A stretch of DNA of 64,000 bases from Bacilli bacterium (GCA_022652945.1 JALCRV010000001.1:62001-126000), one strand, 5' to 3'; numbered from the stretch's first letter, positions 46,839 to 55,976 are shown. The notes: generated from the letters alone by a model not told the origin. Numbers and translations: made by a program.

Positions 46839-48341
46839 CTATTTAGCCATCTCGACCTTATGAGCATTAGTCGCGTAAGTCATGACTCTCTCTTCAGTAA
46901 TCTCAGCGTTAGGAATATCAGCTTCGATATGTCCACGATAGAAAACGCAGCAACGATCTGCCACCTTCTTGATTTCGGAAACTTCCAAGGTGTTGAAAAG
47001 AATCGTCTTCCCTTGCTGAGCTAACCTCTCAATCAAGTGGTAAATTTCATCCTTAGCACCGACATCGATACCTTGGGTCGGATTATCCAGAAGCAAAATA
47101 TCCGCATTAGTCCCCAGCCATCTTGCTAGGATGACTTTCTGCTGATTGCCACCTGATAAGGAAACAATCAAGTCTTCAGAAGACGTGCATTTAATCGAAA
47201 GATCTTTTTGATAAGACTTAAATTTCAGATTCTCTTTTCTGCGTTTGATTATCGGATGTTTCAAAGTGGAAATCTGATGTTCAGCAATATAGGAATTCTC
47301 CAGTAAAGACATATCAGGAATAATCGAATTTTCCTTACGGTTTGCTGGGATCATTCCGATTGAAGACTTCATCGCTGAACGGATGGAGCCTAAAGGCAAC
47401 ATCTTGCCTTCGACGTAAACCTCTCCGCTTTCAGCCGGCATCGCTCCGAAAATCATTTGTAGCAACTCGCTTGAGCCAGCTCCTTCCAATCCTGTCAAAC
47501 CGATGACTTCGCCTTTTTTAACATCCAAGGAGACATCATCAATCAGGTTGCCTTTCAAATGGCGGACAGAAAGAACGACCTTGCCTAAAGGACGAGGTTC
47601 ATAAATCTTCGAAGTAGCTAAAGCCTTGCCGACGATTTCTTTCGTTAGTTCATCAGGAACGACATCTTTAATCAGTCCTGAAGAAATCAAGGAACCGTTG
47701 CGGAAGACAGTATAACTATCAGCAATCTTGAAAATCTCCGGCATCTTGTGGGAGATGAAAATAAAGGTCTCGCCTTCTTTTTGCAGACGTCTGATAATTC
47801 CAAACAGATTATCGATTTCTTCGTTGGACAAAGCGGTAGTCGGCTCATCAAGAATGATGAGCTTAGCGTGCTTTCTCAACGCACGGGAGATCTCAATCAA
47901 CTGTTTTTCAGCGGTCGATAGTTCAGATACTTCCTCCGTGGCGCTAAGACGAATACCCAGATCTTTAAAGAGGGCATTAGTCTTACCGATCATTTCATGG
48001 ATCTTAAGGCGACCGAATTTATCGATCAATTCATCGCCGATGAAAATATTCTCATAAACCTTTAATGTATTGAAGATGTTCAGTTCCTGGTGGACAAAGG
48101 CGATACCGGCCATTTCCGCTAAGCGGACTGTCATTTCCGGATAATCTTTGCCATCGAATAAAACCGTCCCACCATCTTTGGTATAAACGCCAGCCAAGAT
48201 GTTCATCAAAGTGCTCTTGCCAGCACCATTTTCTCCTAACAGAGCATGGACGCTGCCTTTTTCAACAGAAAAATCGACGCTGTGGAGCACTTCCACACCG
48301 TAGAACGATTTACGAATACCCTTCATTTCGAGAAGTTTCAT
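46839..48341 (-). CDS. Sugar ABC transporter ATP-binding protein (XylG/MglA-type)
   Basis: A 500-residue tandem ATPase of the carbohydrate-importer class. The first domain has Walker A LLGENGAGKSTLMNIL, signature VSELSTAEKQLIEISRAL and Walker B LIILDEPTTALS. The second has a degenerate P-loop, LTGLEGAGSSELLQMIFG, as usual in this family, with LSGGNQQKVILARWL and ILLLDNPTQGIDVGAKDEIY. The start is preceded by GAAAGGC. A hairpin separates it from the upstream binding-protein gene. Confidence 0.94.
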   Translation of the reverse strand: MKLLEMKGIRKSFYGVEVLHSVDFSVEKGSVHALLGENGAGKSTLMNILAGVYTKDGGTVLFDGKDYPEMTVRLAEMAGIAFVHQELNIFNTLKVYENIFIGDELIDKFGRLKIHEMIGKTNALFKDLGIRLSATEEVSELSTAEKQLIEISRALRKHAKLIILDEPTTALSNEEIDNLFGIIRRLQKEGETFIFISHKMPEIFKIADSYTVFRNGSLISSGLIKDVVPDELTKEIVGKALATSKIYEPRPLGKVVLSVRHLKGNLIDDVSLDVKKGEVIGLTGLEGAGSSELLQMIFGAMPAESGEVYVEGKMLPLGSIRSAMKSSIGMIPANRKENSIIPDMSLLENSYIAEHQISTLKHPIIKRRKENLKFKSYQKDLSIKCTSSEDLIVSLSGGNQQKVILARWLGTNADILLLDNPTQGIDVGAKDEIYHLIERLAQQGKTILFNTLEVSEIKKVADRCCVFYRGHIEADIPNAEITEERVMTYATNAHKVEMAK

Positions 48342-48371
48342 GACGTGAAGCCTTTCTCTTTAAAAAACCTC

Positions 48372-48400
48372 CCCTGGGCAAGAAGACGCATTGCCCAGGG
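48372..48400 (-). terminator. Intra-operon hairpin after the sugar-binding protein gene
   Basis: Perfect 10-bp stem CCCTGGGCAA (48372-48381) / TTGCCCAGGG (48391-48400), followed on the minus strand by GAGGTTTTTTA. Such hairpins stabilise or terminate after the binding-protein gene so that it is made in excess over the transporter. Confidence 0.8.
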
Positions 48401-48428
48401 AAGATAACAGATTGAATCAGTTCAGATA

Positions 48429-49493
48429 TTAAGCGACACGATAGTTGCCGGAGCCGAAGCCCTTGAACTGGGAGACGTTATCAGCATCGACGGTGTTGAC
48501 GGCGATGACGTGATCCTTGGTGACAGTCTTGCCATCGAGGTGATCGATCATATCCTGAATAGCGGTCTGAATCATGGCCGGATCATAGGTGACATCGAAC
48601 AGATAACAATGCTGTAAGAACAAGCCTTTGTAATCGGTCGTATGTTTGCCTTCCATGACGGCGTAGATTTCATCCAAGCTGGAAGAAGAAGCGAGAGAAG
48701 TGACACTCTCCTTGAACCAAGTCTTGACATCATCAGTAACACGGGTGGAGTTAAGAGTCTCAAGAATACCCATGGCGATTTCATCATCGTGAGTGAAGAT
48801 CCACTTATAATCAGCATAAGTGCCAAGGTTGACCCAGTTGGTGAACAAATCGATGGACTTAGTACGGCTCCAGCCAGTGTAATCGGTGGTGTAGATAGCA
48901 TCCTTCAACTGTGCATCAGTCCAGCCACCTTCGCTCTTAAGAGTATCAGTGAAGCCAGAAGTACGGCTGACAGGGACGGAGGAGTTATCGCCCGGCATAA
49001 TGAGAATCTTTTCGCCAGGTTTAATGCCTTTTTGAATGAATCTCTTAGCGGTAGCGACACCGATGCCATAGTTATCACCTAAGACGTTGGAAACACGGCA
49101 GGCAGCGTTGGTGATGTTATCAGTCTTGACGACACGGTCGAACTGAACGAACGGAACATTAGCAGCGACGATCTTATCCAAAGAGCTGCTCATAGTATTG
49201 TCGATAGGAAGAAGGACGATCCCGTTAAGGGCATCTTTATTGACGAGAAGGTCAGCGACCTTGTTAGCCTCAACAGTAGCATCTTCGCAAGCAGTAAGAT
49301 TGACCTTATACTTGCCTTCCTTGTTGAGCGCGTCAACTTTTTCCTTGGCATAGCTCTGAACAGCACCAGTCCAGCCGTGATCAGCAGTCTGAACCAGAAC
49401 TTCGACGGTCTTGGCAGCACCATTGCCGCAAGAAGTCAAACAGCAACCAGCAACAACAGCAAGCGCAAGCAGAGACATAACTGATTTCTTCAT
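48429..49493 (-). CDS. Sugar-binding lipoprotein of ABC transporter
   Basis: A 354-residue periplasmic-binding-protein-like lipoprotein (Peripla_BP_4 fold). The signal peptide ends in lipobox LTSC (Cys22). The mature part shows EVLVQTADHGWTGAVQSYAKEKVDAL, GIVLLPIDNTMSSSLDKIVAANVPFVQFDRVV and WIFTHDDEIAMGIL, typical of galactose/ribose/xylose-binding proteins. The ligand is probably a pentose given xylA in the operon. AAAAGGAGGTT precedes the ATG and a small hairpin TAGGG/CCCTA (49527-49543) lies upstream. Confidence 0.93.
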   Translation of the reverse strand: MKKSVMSLLALAVVAGCCLTSCGNGAAKTVEVLVQTADHGWTGAVQSYAKEKVDALNKEGKYKVNLTACEDATVEANKVADLLVNKDALNGIVLLPIDNTMSSSLDKIVAANVPFVQFDRVVKTDNITNAACRVSNVLGDNYGIGVATAKRFIQKGIKPGEKILIMPGDNSSVPVSRTSGFTDTLKSEGGWTDAQLKDAIYTTDYTGWSRTKSIDLFTNWVNLGTYADYKWIFTHDDEIAMGILETLNSTRVTDDVKTWFKESVTSLASSSSLDEIYAVMEGKHTTDYKGLFLQHCYLFDVTYDPAMIQTAIQDMIDHLDGKTVTKDHVIAVNTVDADNVSQFKGFGSGNYRVA

Positions 49494-49601
49494 AGATTTA
49501 ACCTCCTTTTAAGTGAATCTATAAACTAGGGTCAGTGCCCCTAATTTCAATGGAAAGAGACTAGAAACGAAACAGAACTAATTGACAGCAACCGACGAGC
49601 T

Positions 49602-50750
49602 CTAATACTTAACCCAAGTGCCTTTTTCAGCCGATTCGATGGCTTTATGGATAAAGTGGACACCATCTAATCCGTTCTCCGCATTCTGGAAATCCAGATC
49701 AGCGGGTGTAAGCTTCTCGCCGTTTTTCTTCTTCAGGATAGTCGTAATGACATTCCTGTAGATGTTAGCGAAAGCGGTAGTAAGACCTTCCGGATGACCA
49801 ACCGGGAGTCTGGACAGATTCCCAGCTTCGTAGACCTTGGTATAAGAAGAGCCACGCTTCATCGTCTCCGTCGGCTCACCAACCGGTGTATAGAGCAGAT
49901 CATCAGGGTATTCCTGGCTCCACTCCAGAGCACCTTTATCGCCGAAGATTCTGGCGACCAAGCCGTTAAAGTGACCGCAGGCTACCTGGGAGCACCAGAA
50001 GCCAGCCCTGACTCCGTTCTCATATTCGAGGATCATATTGCTATTTAGATCCAAGGCCATACCGTACTTATCGGTTGTGGCGACGATCCGTTTGATGTTC
50101 AATCCGGTCAGATAGTGGAGCAAATTCTCCGCGTGGGTTCCGATATCGCCGATGCAGTTAGAAATACCGGAGTATTTCGGGTCGCTGCGCCAGACGGAAA
50201 GGGTAGTGGCTTTCTGATTAGCCGGATCAAGCGAACCGACCAGCCAGTCTTGGACATACTCGACATTCATCGAAACGATCTTGCCAATCTTACCTTTCGC
50301 AATCATTTCACGGGCTAATTTAACCATCGTGTAACCGGTGTAGGTATAAGTCATAGCGAAGACCAGATTCTTTTTAGCAGCTAATTCGACCAGTTCCTTA
50401 GCTTCTTCTTCAGTGAAGCAGAGCGGTTTCTCGCAGACGACATTGATGCCGTGTTCGAGGAATTCCTTCGCAATCTGATAGTGGAGGAAGTTAGGGGTGC
50501 AGATACTGACCCAATCAATGCCATCGGGACGTTGGCTTTCTTTCTCAGCCATCGTCTTATAGTCATCGTAACGACGATCAGCGTCGATATGATAAGCATC
50601 CGCGGTCTGGACATGAAGCTCAGGGACAATTGAGAAAGCCCCGGCGACTAACTTAGCTCTCGGATCCATCGCGATTGCCCGACGATGAACTCCGCCGATA
50701 AAGGCTTTGATATCACCGCCGACCATGCCGTAACGCAAGAACTTTTCCAT
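49602..50750 (-). CDS. Gfo/Idh/MocA-family oxidoreductase
   Basis: A 382-residue NAD(P)-dependent dehydrogenase. The Rossmann start MVGGDIKAFIGGVHRRAIA is a variant of the GxGxxG loop. The EKPLCFTEEEAKELVELA motif (catalytic lysine of EKP) and NCIGDIGTHAENLLHYLTG (GDxGxH) follow. It is likely to oxidise a sugar or polyol. The adjacent TIM-barrel epimerase is a common partner in inositol-like or keto-sugar pathways, including keto-glycoside cleavage. This suggests that the operon handles a modified pentose or polyol rather than free xylose only. Confidence 0.9.
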   Translation of the reverse strand: MEKFLRYGMVGGDIKAFIGGVHRRAIAMDPRAKLVAGAFSIVPELHVQTADAYHIDADRRYDDYKTMAEKESQRPDGIDWVSICTPNFLHYQIAKEFLEHGINVVCEKPLCFTEEEAKELVELAAKKNLVFAMTYTYTGYTMVKLAREMIAKGKIGKIVSMNVEYVQDWLVGSLDPANQKATTLSVWRSDPKYSGISNCIGDIGTHAENLLHYLTGLNIKRIVATTDKYGMALDLNSNMILEYENGVRAGFWCSQVACGHFNGLVARIFGDKGALEWSQEYPDDLLYTPVGEPTETMKRGSSYTKVYEAGNLSRLPVGHPEGLTTAFANIYRNVITTILKKKNGEKLTPADLDFQNAENGLDGVHFIHKAIESAEKGTWVKY

Positions 50751-50775
50751 GTTTGTTCCTCCTTCAGTCTTTCAG

Positions 50776-51771
50776 TTATTTATTGGAAATAGCGTCATCG
50801 AATTTGACGTTGGAAGGCTCGAAATCAACCTTGCGGACAAATTGGCAGGCCTCTTCGCCACCGCTGATTCTCTCCATGCCGGAATCTTCCCATTCCACGG
50901 CGAGCGGACGACGATTGCCGTAAGCGTTAAGGACTCTGATAATCTCTTCGAAATTGACCTGGCCATGTCCGAGTGAACGGAAATTCCAGCCGCGTTTTCC
51001 GCTGCCGAAATCGATATGGGAGCCTAATAAGCCTGTTCTCCCATTAAGAGTGACCGCCGCATCCTTCATATGGATGTTATAGACTCTGTCGATGAAATCT
51101 TCCAAGAAGAGCTCAGGTTTGATTCCTTGCCATAATAAGTGGGAAGGATCGAAGTTAAGCCCGAATTCCGGACGATCCTTAAATACTTCAAGAATACGTT
51201 TAGCGGTGTAGTAATCGAAGGCGATTTCACCCGGGTGGACTTCAAGGGCGAACTTAATGCCGTTGGCCTTAAAGACATCCAAGATCGGAAGCCAATCTTT
51301 TCTGACCTGCTGGAAACCAGCTTCGATCATATCTTCCGGAGTCTGAGGGAAGCTATAAAAATAAGCCCAGATCGGAGAACCGGTGAAGCCGCTGACAACT
51401 TCGACACCAAGTTTCTTGGCGACGACAGCGACTTTCTTCATGCTTTCGATAGCCCAAGCTTTGATCTCAGCCGGTTTATTAGCTAAGCGAGCCGGAGCAA
51501 AATTATTCAATCTAGGATCGGGTTTATCGGAAACGCACTGTCCGATAATGTGAGAAGCCAAGGCGCTTAAAACTAAGCCGTTCTTTTTCAAGGTCTGTTT
51601 GATAAAGGCGATATACGAATCATCGCTATAGGCCTTATCAAGGTCAAAAGCGTTGCCCCAGACAGCTAATTCCAAGCCATCATAGCCCATCTTCTTAGCC
51701 GTCTTGCACAGAGTCTCAAAATCCAGATCCGACCACTGACAGGTGACTAACGTAACTAATCTCTTTGCCAT
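50776..51771 (-). CDS. Sugar phosphate isomerase/epimerase-like TIM-barrel protein
   Basis: A 331-residue AP endonuclease 2-type TIM barrel. Visible metal-binding residues lie in FALEVHPGEIAFDYYTA (Glu, His), FGLNFDPSHLLWQGI (Asp, His), VYNIHMKDAAV (His, Asp) and PLAVEWEDSGM (Glu). Members include inosose isomerases, tagatose/psicose epimerases and keto-sugar lyases. It sits between the LacI regulator and the oxidoreductase, 25 bp from the latter, and likely acts on the same substrate. Confidence 0.9.
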   Translation of the reverse strand: MAKRLVTLVTCQWSDLDFETLCKTAKKMGYDGLELAVWGNAFDLDKAYSDDSYIAFIKQTLKKNGLVLSALASHIIGQCVSDKPDPRLNNFAPARLANKPAEIKAWAIESMKKVAVVAKKLGVEVVSGFTGSPIWAYFYSFPQTPEDMIEAGFQQVRKDWLPILDVFKANGIKFALEVHPGEIAFDYYTAKRILEVFKDRPEFGLNFDPSHLLWQGIKPELFLEDFIDRVYNIHMKDAAVTLNGRTGLLGSHIDFGSGKRGWNFRSLGHGQVNFEEIIRVLNAYGNRRPLAVEWEDSGMERISGGEEACQFVRKVDFEPSNVKFDDAISNK

Positions 51772-51788
51772 ATTTTGGCCTCCTTTTT

Positions 51789-52808
51789 TTATTTAGCGAG
51801 CTTGTGCGTAAGAATCGATTCTTTGAGGATTAAGACATTATCCATGATGATTTCTTTTGGAACTTTATTGCGGCAGACCAAGCTGTCGAAGATCAGATCA
51901 ACCGAGCGGACACCTTGCGTATAAGGATGCTGATTGATCGTTCCGGCCACCAATCCGTTTTGCAGTCCTTCAAGGACTCCTTCCGACTGGTCGACGGTGA
52001 TGACTTTAGGATGTTTCCCGCTTTCAGCGATAGCCTTCAGTCCTCCTTCTTCACCGGCGCCTAGGAAACAAATCAGACCGATAGAAGGATTTTGGAGCAT
52101 CGTCTTTACCAAGTTATATGAGCATTCGTTCTCATCTTGGTTTTCGATAATCTCAGTAAGATTAATCTTTGGCTCAATCGCTTCCTCGAAGCCTCGGCAA
52201 CGAAGAGACTGACCTGGGTGGGTAAGACTACCTACGACAATTCCACACCCAGTCGGTTCGTTAACAATAAGACTAGCGAAGTTTCCAGCTAAGCGACCCG
52301 AGTTAAGATAATTCGTCCCGACGAAGCACAATTTGTTCTTGGCCTCTAAGTTAAGGTTCACAGCGACCAGAGGCACGTGCAGGGAATTAAGAGCGGCTTG
52401 GATATCTTCATCACCGATTGCGGCGATCAGAACTGCATCCACACCTTCTTCTTTCAACTCAGCAATCGCCTTCAGGTTAGCTTCCTTATCGAAAAGGGAG
52501 ACATTTTTCAGGATGAGCGAGATCCCAGAAGAACGGTAATGCTCAACTTCATCCTTAATCCCCGCGATAACCAGATCGAAGAATGAATTCTTCAGGCCGC
52601 CGATGACAGCACCGATTTTCAATCCTCGATGAGACATATATAAGGAACGTGCAGCAGTATTCGGCCGGTAATTGGTTTCATCGATTACCTGCAGAACCCG
52701 TGCCTTAACTTTAGGAGAGACCCGGCCACGTTTATTGATGACGCGATCGACTGTGCCCCTTGAGGTCCCTGCCAAAGCGGCAATTTCTTTAATAGTTGTC
52801 TGTTTCAT
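51789..52808 (-). CDS. LacI-family transcriptional regulator of the sugar operon
   Basis: A 339-residue regulator. The N-terminal DNA-binding part is TTIKEIAALAGTSRGTVDRVINKRGRVSPKVKARV, with the hinge helix at NTAARSLYM. A periplasmic-binding-like ligand domain follows (IGAVIGGLKNSFFDLVIAGI, DAVLIAAIGDEDI, TVDQSEGVLEGLQNGLVAGTI). The ATG at 52808 is chosen for the family N-terminus and AAGGAA upstream; an upstream extension would overlap the promoter. It is the first gene of the seven-gene operon and presumably controls its own promoter. Confidence 0.93.
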   Translation of the reverse strand: MKQTTIKEIAALAGTSRGTVDRVINKRGRVSPKVKARVLQVIDETNYRPNTAARSLYMSHRGLKIGAVIGGLKNSFFDLVIAGIKDEVEHYRSSGISLILKNVSLFDKEANLKAIAELKEEGVDAVLIAAIGDEDIQAALNSLHVPLVAVNLNLEAKNKLCFVGTNYLNSGRLAGNFASLIVNEPTGCGIVVGSLTHPGQSLRCRGFEEAIEPKINLTEIIENQDENECSYNLVKTMLQNPSIGLICFLGAGEEGGLKAIAESGKHPKVITVDQSEGVLEGLQNGLVAGTINQHPYTQGVRSVDLIFDSLVCRNKVPKEIIMDNVLILKESILTHKLAK

Positions 52809-52825
52809 TTCCTTAATGGGTGTAA

Positions 52826-52886
52826 CACGCACGGTTTGCGTGCTAGAGCACACTATTAATTTAGAAAAATGTAAGCGCTTTGTCAA
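52826..52886 (-). promoter_or_regulatory. Promoter and operators of the sugar operon
   Basis: -35 TTGACA (52881-52886), 17-bp spacer and -10 TAAATT (52858-52863). The spacer and -35 carry TGTAAGCGCTTTGT (52870-52883, plus-strand reading), a cre/LacI-type palindrome with core AAGCGCTT. Just downstream of the expected start are two more inverted repeats: GTGCT-AG-AGCAC (52840-52851) and CACGCA-CGGTT-TGCGTG (52826-52842). These are probable binding sites for the LacI protein and/or CcpA. Confidence 0.75.
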
Positions 52887-53238
52887 TACTCGTAAGTGTA
52901 ACCACCCGAAGAATTTCGGTGAAGAAAAAGCATAGTTTTGTCAGGTTGAAATGTAAGCCCTTTTATTGTGTGCCTTTTAAATTAGGAGTATAAATAAAAA
53001 CAGCCTATCAGGCCAAAAATAAGGCAGTGTGTCAGCAGTTAAAACAAATACTTTTTTGACACATTCTTAAATTTTAAAATAAAATAGTTTATATAGTTAA
53101 AATAAATTATAATCGCCTAAAAAACATAGCGAAACTTTTTCTGTTTTTTAAGCTTTTTTATATAAAAATCATGGTTGAAATTATATCAGTGTCTATTTAC
53201 TGATGCAAGAATAATGCTCGAAGGTCGAAAAAGCACTC
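52887..53238. other. AT-rich intergenic stretch
   Basis: No coding region is seen. A second partial cre-like half (TGTAAGCCCTTTT near 52951) and a short GCCT-ATCA-GGC hairpin near 53004 are present. The remainder (53040-53180) is strongly AT-rich. Confidence 0.4.
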
Positions 53239-54168
53239 TTATCTTCTCTGAAAAACGAACAAACGATCTCCCGGCTGATCTTTGGCACGGGGATAGGTTC
53301 CCTGAGAAATCAGGTTGAACGAATCAGAAAATAAGGTAATCCAGTACTCGTTTGGTTTGTTGGAGGTCCTTAAGATCCCCTTAAGATAAATATTGCCGTC
53401 TTTATCTAAAGTCCCTCCCATCTTCTTTCTTTGGGCATCCTCAACTATAAAGTTAAGCTTAACGAGCAAGATGCCTCCGGGTTTAATAATCCTAGCTAAC
53501 TCAGCGATGAACTCTTTAGCCGTCAAAGAGGGAATCACATCGAGGAAATTACTTGTAATCCCGCCATCGAAATAATTATCAGGAATTTTTCTTAAAGCCA
53601 TCAAGTCCCCACAGATAAAATTTAGATTAGAGAGCCCTGATAACATAGCTGTCTCCTCCGCAGTCTTTAAAGCCGCCAAGGATTGATCTAAGCCGGTATA
53701 ATGATGCGTCTTTTCCCTATCGAGAAAAGCCATTTTCATCAGCATCTCTCCGCTTCCACAACCTACATCGATAATCGAGTTGCCCGCTTGGTTGACTTGG
53801 TTAAAATAAGGATCTAAAGGATCTAAGAATGCTAAGGATTCCTCATTGAGCTTTTCCGGAGTCGTCTCTTTAAAGACTCCATCCCAGAACTTCCTCAACG
53901 AAAAGTTAATCTTGCCTAGCTGATCATTCTTCGCTTTTAAAGTCAGATAGACAGTAAAAGCCAAAAGGAAAAGAACTATAAACCCAAAAGCAAAAGGAAG
54001 TGTCCAATTCATAATCGTTCTTCCCGCTACATCAAAATCATCCCCCTCAGAAGAGGCCTGAAGTAAAGCGGACCCAGTTAAAGCCCCGGCGGTCAAGACA
54101 AAGATCAAAGGAAGAGAAGCAATCCATATAACCTTAGCTGCCTTGATAACCTTTTCTCTTTTCAGCAT
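53239..54168 (-). CDS. Membrane-anchored SAM-dependent methyltransferase
   Basis: A 309-residue protein with two N-terminal transmembrane helices (about residues 13-36 and 52-76) that anchor a cytoplasmic class-I methyltransferase domain. The domain shows motif I NSIIDVGCGSGEMLMKMA, the acidic loop YTGLDQSLAAL, FICGDLMALRKIPDNYFDGGITSNFLDVIP and ARIIKPGGILLVKLNF. The substrate is unknown; a lipid is plausible given the membrane anchor. It follows the ABC-F gene by 57 bp on the same strand and might be cotranscribed with it. Confidence 0.85.
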   Translation of the reverse strand: MLKREKVIKAAKVIWIASLPLIFVLTAGALTGSALLQASSEGDDFDVAGRTIMNWTLPFAFGFIVLFLLAFTVYLTLKAKNDQLGKINFSLRKFWDGVFKETTPEKLNEESLAFLDPLDPYFNQVNQAGNSIIDVGCGSGEMLMKMAFLDREKTHHYTGLDQSLAALKTAEETAMLSGLSNLNFICGDLMALRKIPDNYFDGGITSNFLDVIPSLTAKEFIAELARIIKPGGILLVKLNFIVEDAQRKKMGGTLDKDGNIYLKGILRTSNKPNEYWITLFSDSFNLISQGTYPRAKDQPGDRLFVFQRR

Positions 54169-54225
54169 TTTAGTTCCTTTATTCCTCGCTTTAGTATAAA
54201 GCCATATTCTTGCTTCTTTCCATCC

Positions 54226-55797
54226 TTAAAGCTCATCGATATCTTCTTTTGCGCATTTCTTTAGGCCCTGCTTAGTAAGTAAATAGACATCTTTTCCGAG
54301 TGAAGAAATAAACATCCGATCATGGGAGATGGCGATAAATCCGCCTTTAAAGGAATTCAGGGCTTTTCTGATCATCGGATTAGAAAGAGGCGAAAAATTT
54401 CTGGTCGGTTCATCAAGAAGTAGAAAGTCATCCTCTTCCAGAATAAACTTTGCCAAGAACAATTTGCCTCTTTGTCCCGAAGAAAGATAGGAAAGCGGAG
54501 AGAGCATTTCTTCCGAAGAGAACCTTAAGGCCCCGAGGAATTCACCAGCCTTCAAACGGTCTTCTTTCTTCCTAGAAGGGCAGATAAAATCCAGAGGAAG
54601 CAGATGGTAATCCATCTTATCCTCATAATTTTGAGGCATATAGCCGACTTTAAGATCCTTCCTGTCTTTTAGTCTTTCATAAATAGTCTTTAATAAAGTA
54701 GTCTTGCCCACTCCGTTATCGCCGATGATAACAATCTTATCTCCCGTATAAGCTTTTAAGAAAATGTCATTAGAAAGAACCCGGTCTTGGACCTTTAATT
54801 CCTTTAAATCTAAAGAGGTAATCAAAGTCCCTTTTTTCAATTTAGTTTCTGTTGGAAACTTTAAGTTAATCGCTTCCTCTACATCCGCTTCTTTTGTCAG
54901 TTCTTCGCTTTCTTTCTCTAAGCGTGAACGCTGGGAAAGCAGAGCCTTCATTTTCTTCTTTAAAAGCCTTCCTGCGGAATCAGAGCCCGCTTTAGGGAGA
55001 TTAGCCTGCTGATAACGAACTGAGTCATAGACATGAAGGAAGCGTTCCTTCTTTTCTTCGTATTGTTTATTTTCTTCCTGAGCTACCTGATTCTGTTTCT
55101 CAATAAGGTGAAACCGTTTCTCGATATAAGAAAGATAATCTAAGGAACAAACAGTGATTTTCGCTTCCTGTTTTTTATTGACTTGTTCCAGATGGATAAT
55201 CCGATTCGCCGTTTTCGAAAGAAGCATTTCATCGTGAGAGACAAAAAGCAAAGGAAGCTGGCAAGAAAGGATAAACTCTTCCATCCACTTTAAAGAGGAG
55301 AGATCTAGATCGTTAGTCGGTTCATCTAAAAGCAGGATGTCCGGATTCAAATACAGCAGTTTAGCCATCCGCATCTTAACTTTCTCCCCGCCCGATAAAG
55401 AACTTAAAGGCTGATAGGAGAACAAAAGCTCAGGTGAAAGCTTCACCCGGCTCAGGCATTCCTGAATCCTTTTAAAGTCATTATAAATCGAAAGGTCCTT
55501 TTCACTTTGAAGATCCTTTTTTAGAAAATAGTCCTCCATCGTTAAAGAGGAAAAGCCCTCCTCGAGATTCTGACTTAAGTACCCGATTCTGCCTTGTTTA
55601 ATTACTTCACCTTGATAAGTGCAGTAACTATCGAGCAGCTTAGAGTCGTAAATGAACTTTAACAGGGTGGATTTACCGTCTCCTTCCTCTCCGATAACCG
55701 CTGCCTTATCTCCTTTTTCTAAAGTAAAAGAGAAATCTTTAATAAGCGGTCGTTCTCCATCTTTTTTAATAATCGTGACATTCTGAAGTCTCAACAT
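54226..55797 (-). CDS. ABC-F family ATPase, probable ribosome protection/antibiotic-response factor
   Basis: A 523-residue protein with two ABC domains and no membrane segment. Domain 1 has AVIGEEGDGKSTLLKFI, LSSLSGGEKVKMRMAKLL and ILLLDEPTNDLDLSSL. The interdomain linker (about residues 225-310) is charged and helical, as needed to reach the ribosomal exit site. Domain 2 has VIIGDNGVGKTTLLKTI, LSYLSSGQRGKLFLAKFIL and LLLDEPTRN. ATG 55797 is preferred over 55812 because GGAGG lies 8 bp before it. Its upstream attenuator supports antibiotic-inducible expression, as for vmlR- and msr-type genes. Confidence 0.88.
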   Translation of the reverse strand: MLRLQNVTIIKKDGERPLIKDFSFTLEKGDKAAVIGEEGDGKSTLLKFIYDSKLLDSYCTYQGEVIKQGRIGYLSQNLEEGFSSLTMEDYFLKKDLQSEKDLSIYNDFKRIQECLSRVKLSPELLFSYQPLSSLSGGEKVKMRMAKLLYLNPDILLLDEPTNDLDLSSLKWMEEFILSCQLPLLFVSHDEMLLSKTANRIIHLEQVNKKQEAKITVCSLDYLSYIEKRFHLIEKQNQVAQEENKQYEEKKERFLHVYDSVRYQQANLPKAGSDSAGRLLKKKMKALLSQRSRLEKESEELTKEADVEEAINLKFPTETKLKKGTLITSLDLKELKVQDRVLSNDIFLKAYTGDKIVIIGDNGVGKTTLLKTIYERLKDRKDLKVGYMPQNYEDKMDYHLLPLDFICPSRKKEDRLKAGEFLGALRFSSEEMLSPLSYLSSGQRGKLFLAKFILEEDDFLLLDEPTRNFSPLSNPMIRKALNSFKGGFIAISHDRMFISSLGKDVYLLTKQGLKKCAKEDIDEL

Positions 55798-55828
55798 ATT
55801 TTTATCCTCCATGATTAAAAGCCAAAGT

Positions 55829-55955
55829 AAAAAACCAAAGAGGACCTAAAAAAGAAAGAACGTCTTCTTCTCTAGATTCCTCTTTGGTCTTTATATTCTC
55901 ATTGGATGGATAAAACCTCTGCTCAAATTATAAATAAAGGATAGGCTTTTTTCAA
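55829..55955 (-). promoter_or_regulatory. Attenuator leader of the ABC-F gene with three-codon ORF
   Basis: Minus-strand promoter: -35 TTGAAA (55950-55955), exact 17-bp spacer, -10 TATAAT (55927-55932). About 20 bases after the expected start is the open frame ATG AGA ATA TAA (55891-55902; Met-Arg-Ile). Next comes a terminator with perfect 11-bp stem ACCAAAGAGGA / TCCTCTTTGGT (55878-55888 with 55834-55844) and TTTTTT, ahead of the gene's own Shine-Dalgarno. This is the layout of ribosome-mediated attenuation. Confidence 0.75.
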
Positions 55956-55976
55956 ATAGACAAGAAGGAATACGTT

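Noticed and set aside
49527-49543. Small TAGGG/CCCTA hairpin as a riboswitch before the sugar-binding protein
   Set aside because: Only a 5-bp stem with no conserved aptamer elements and no T-run; at most an RNA-stability hairpin.
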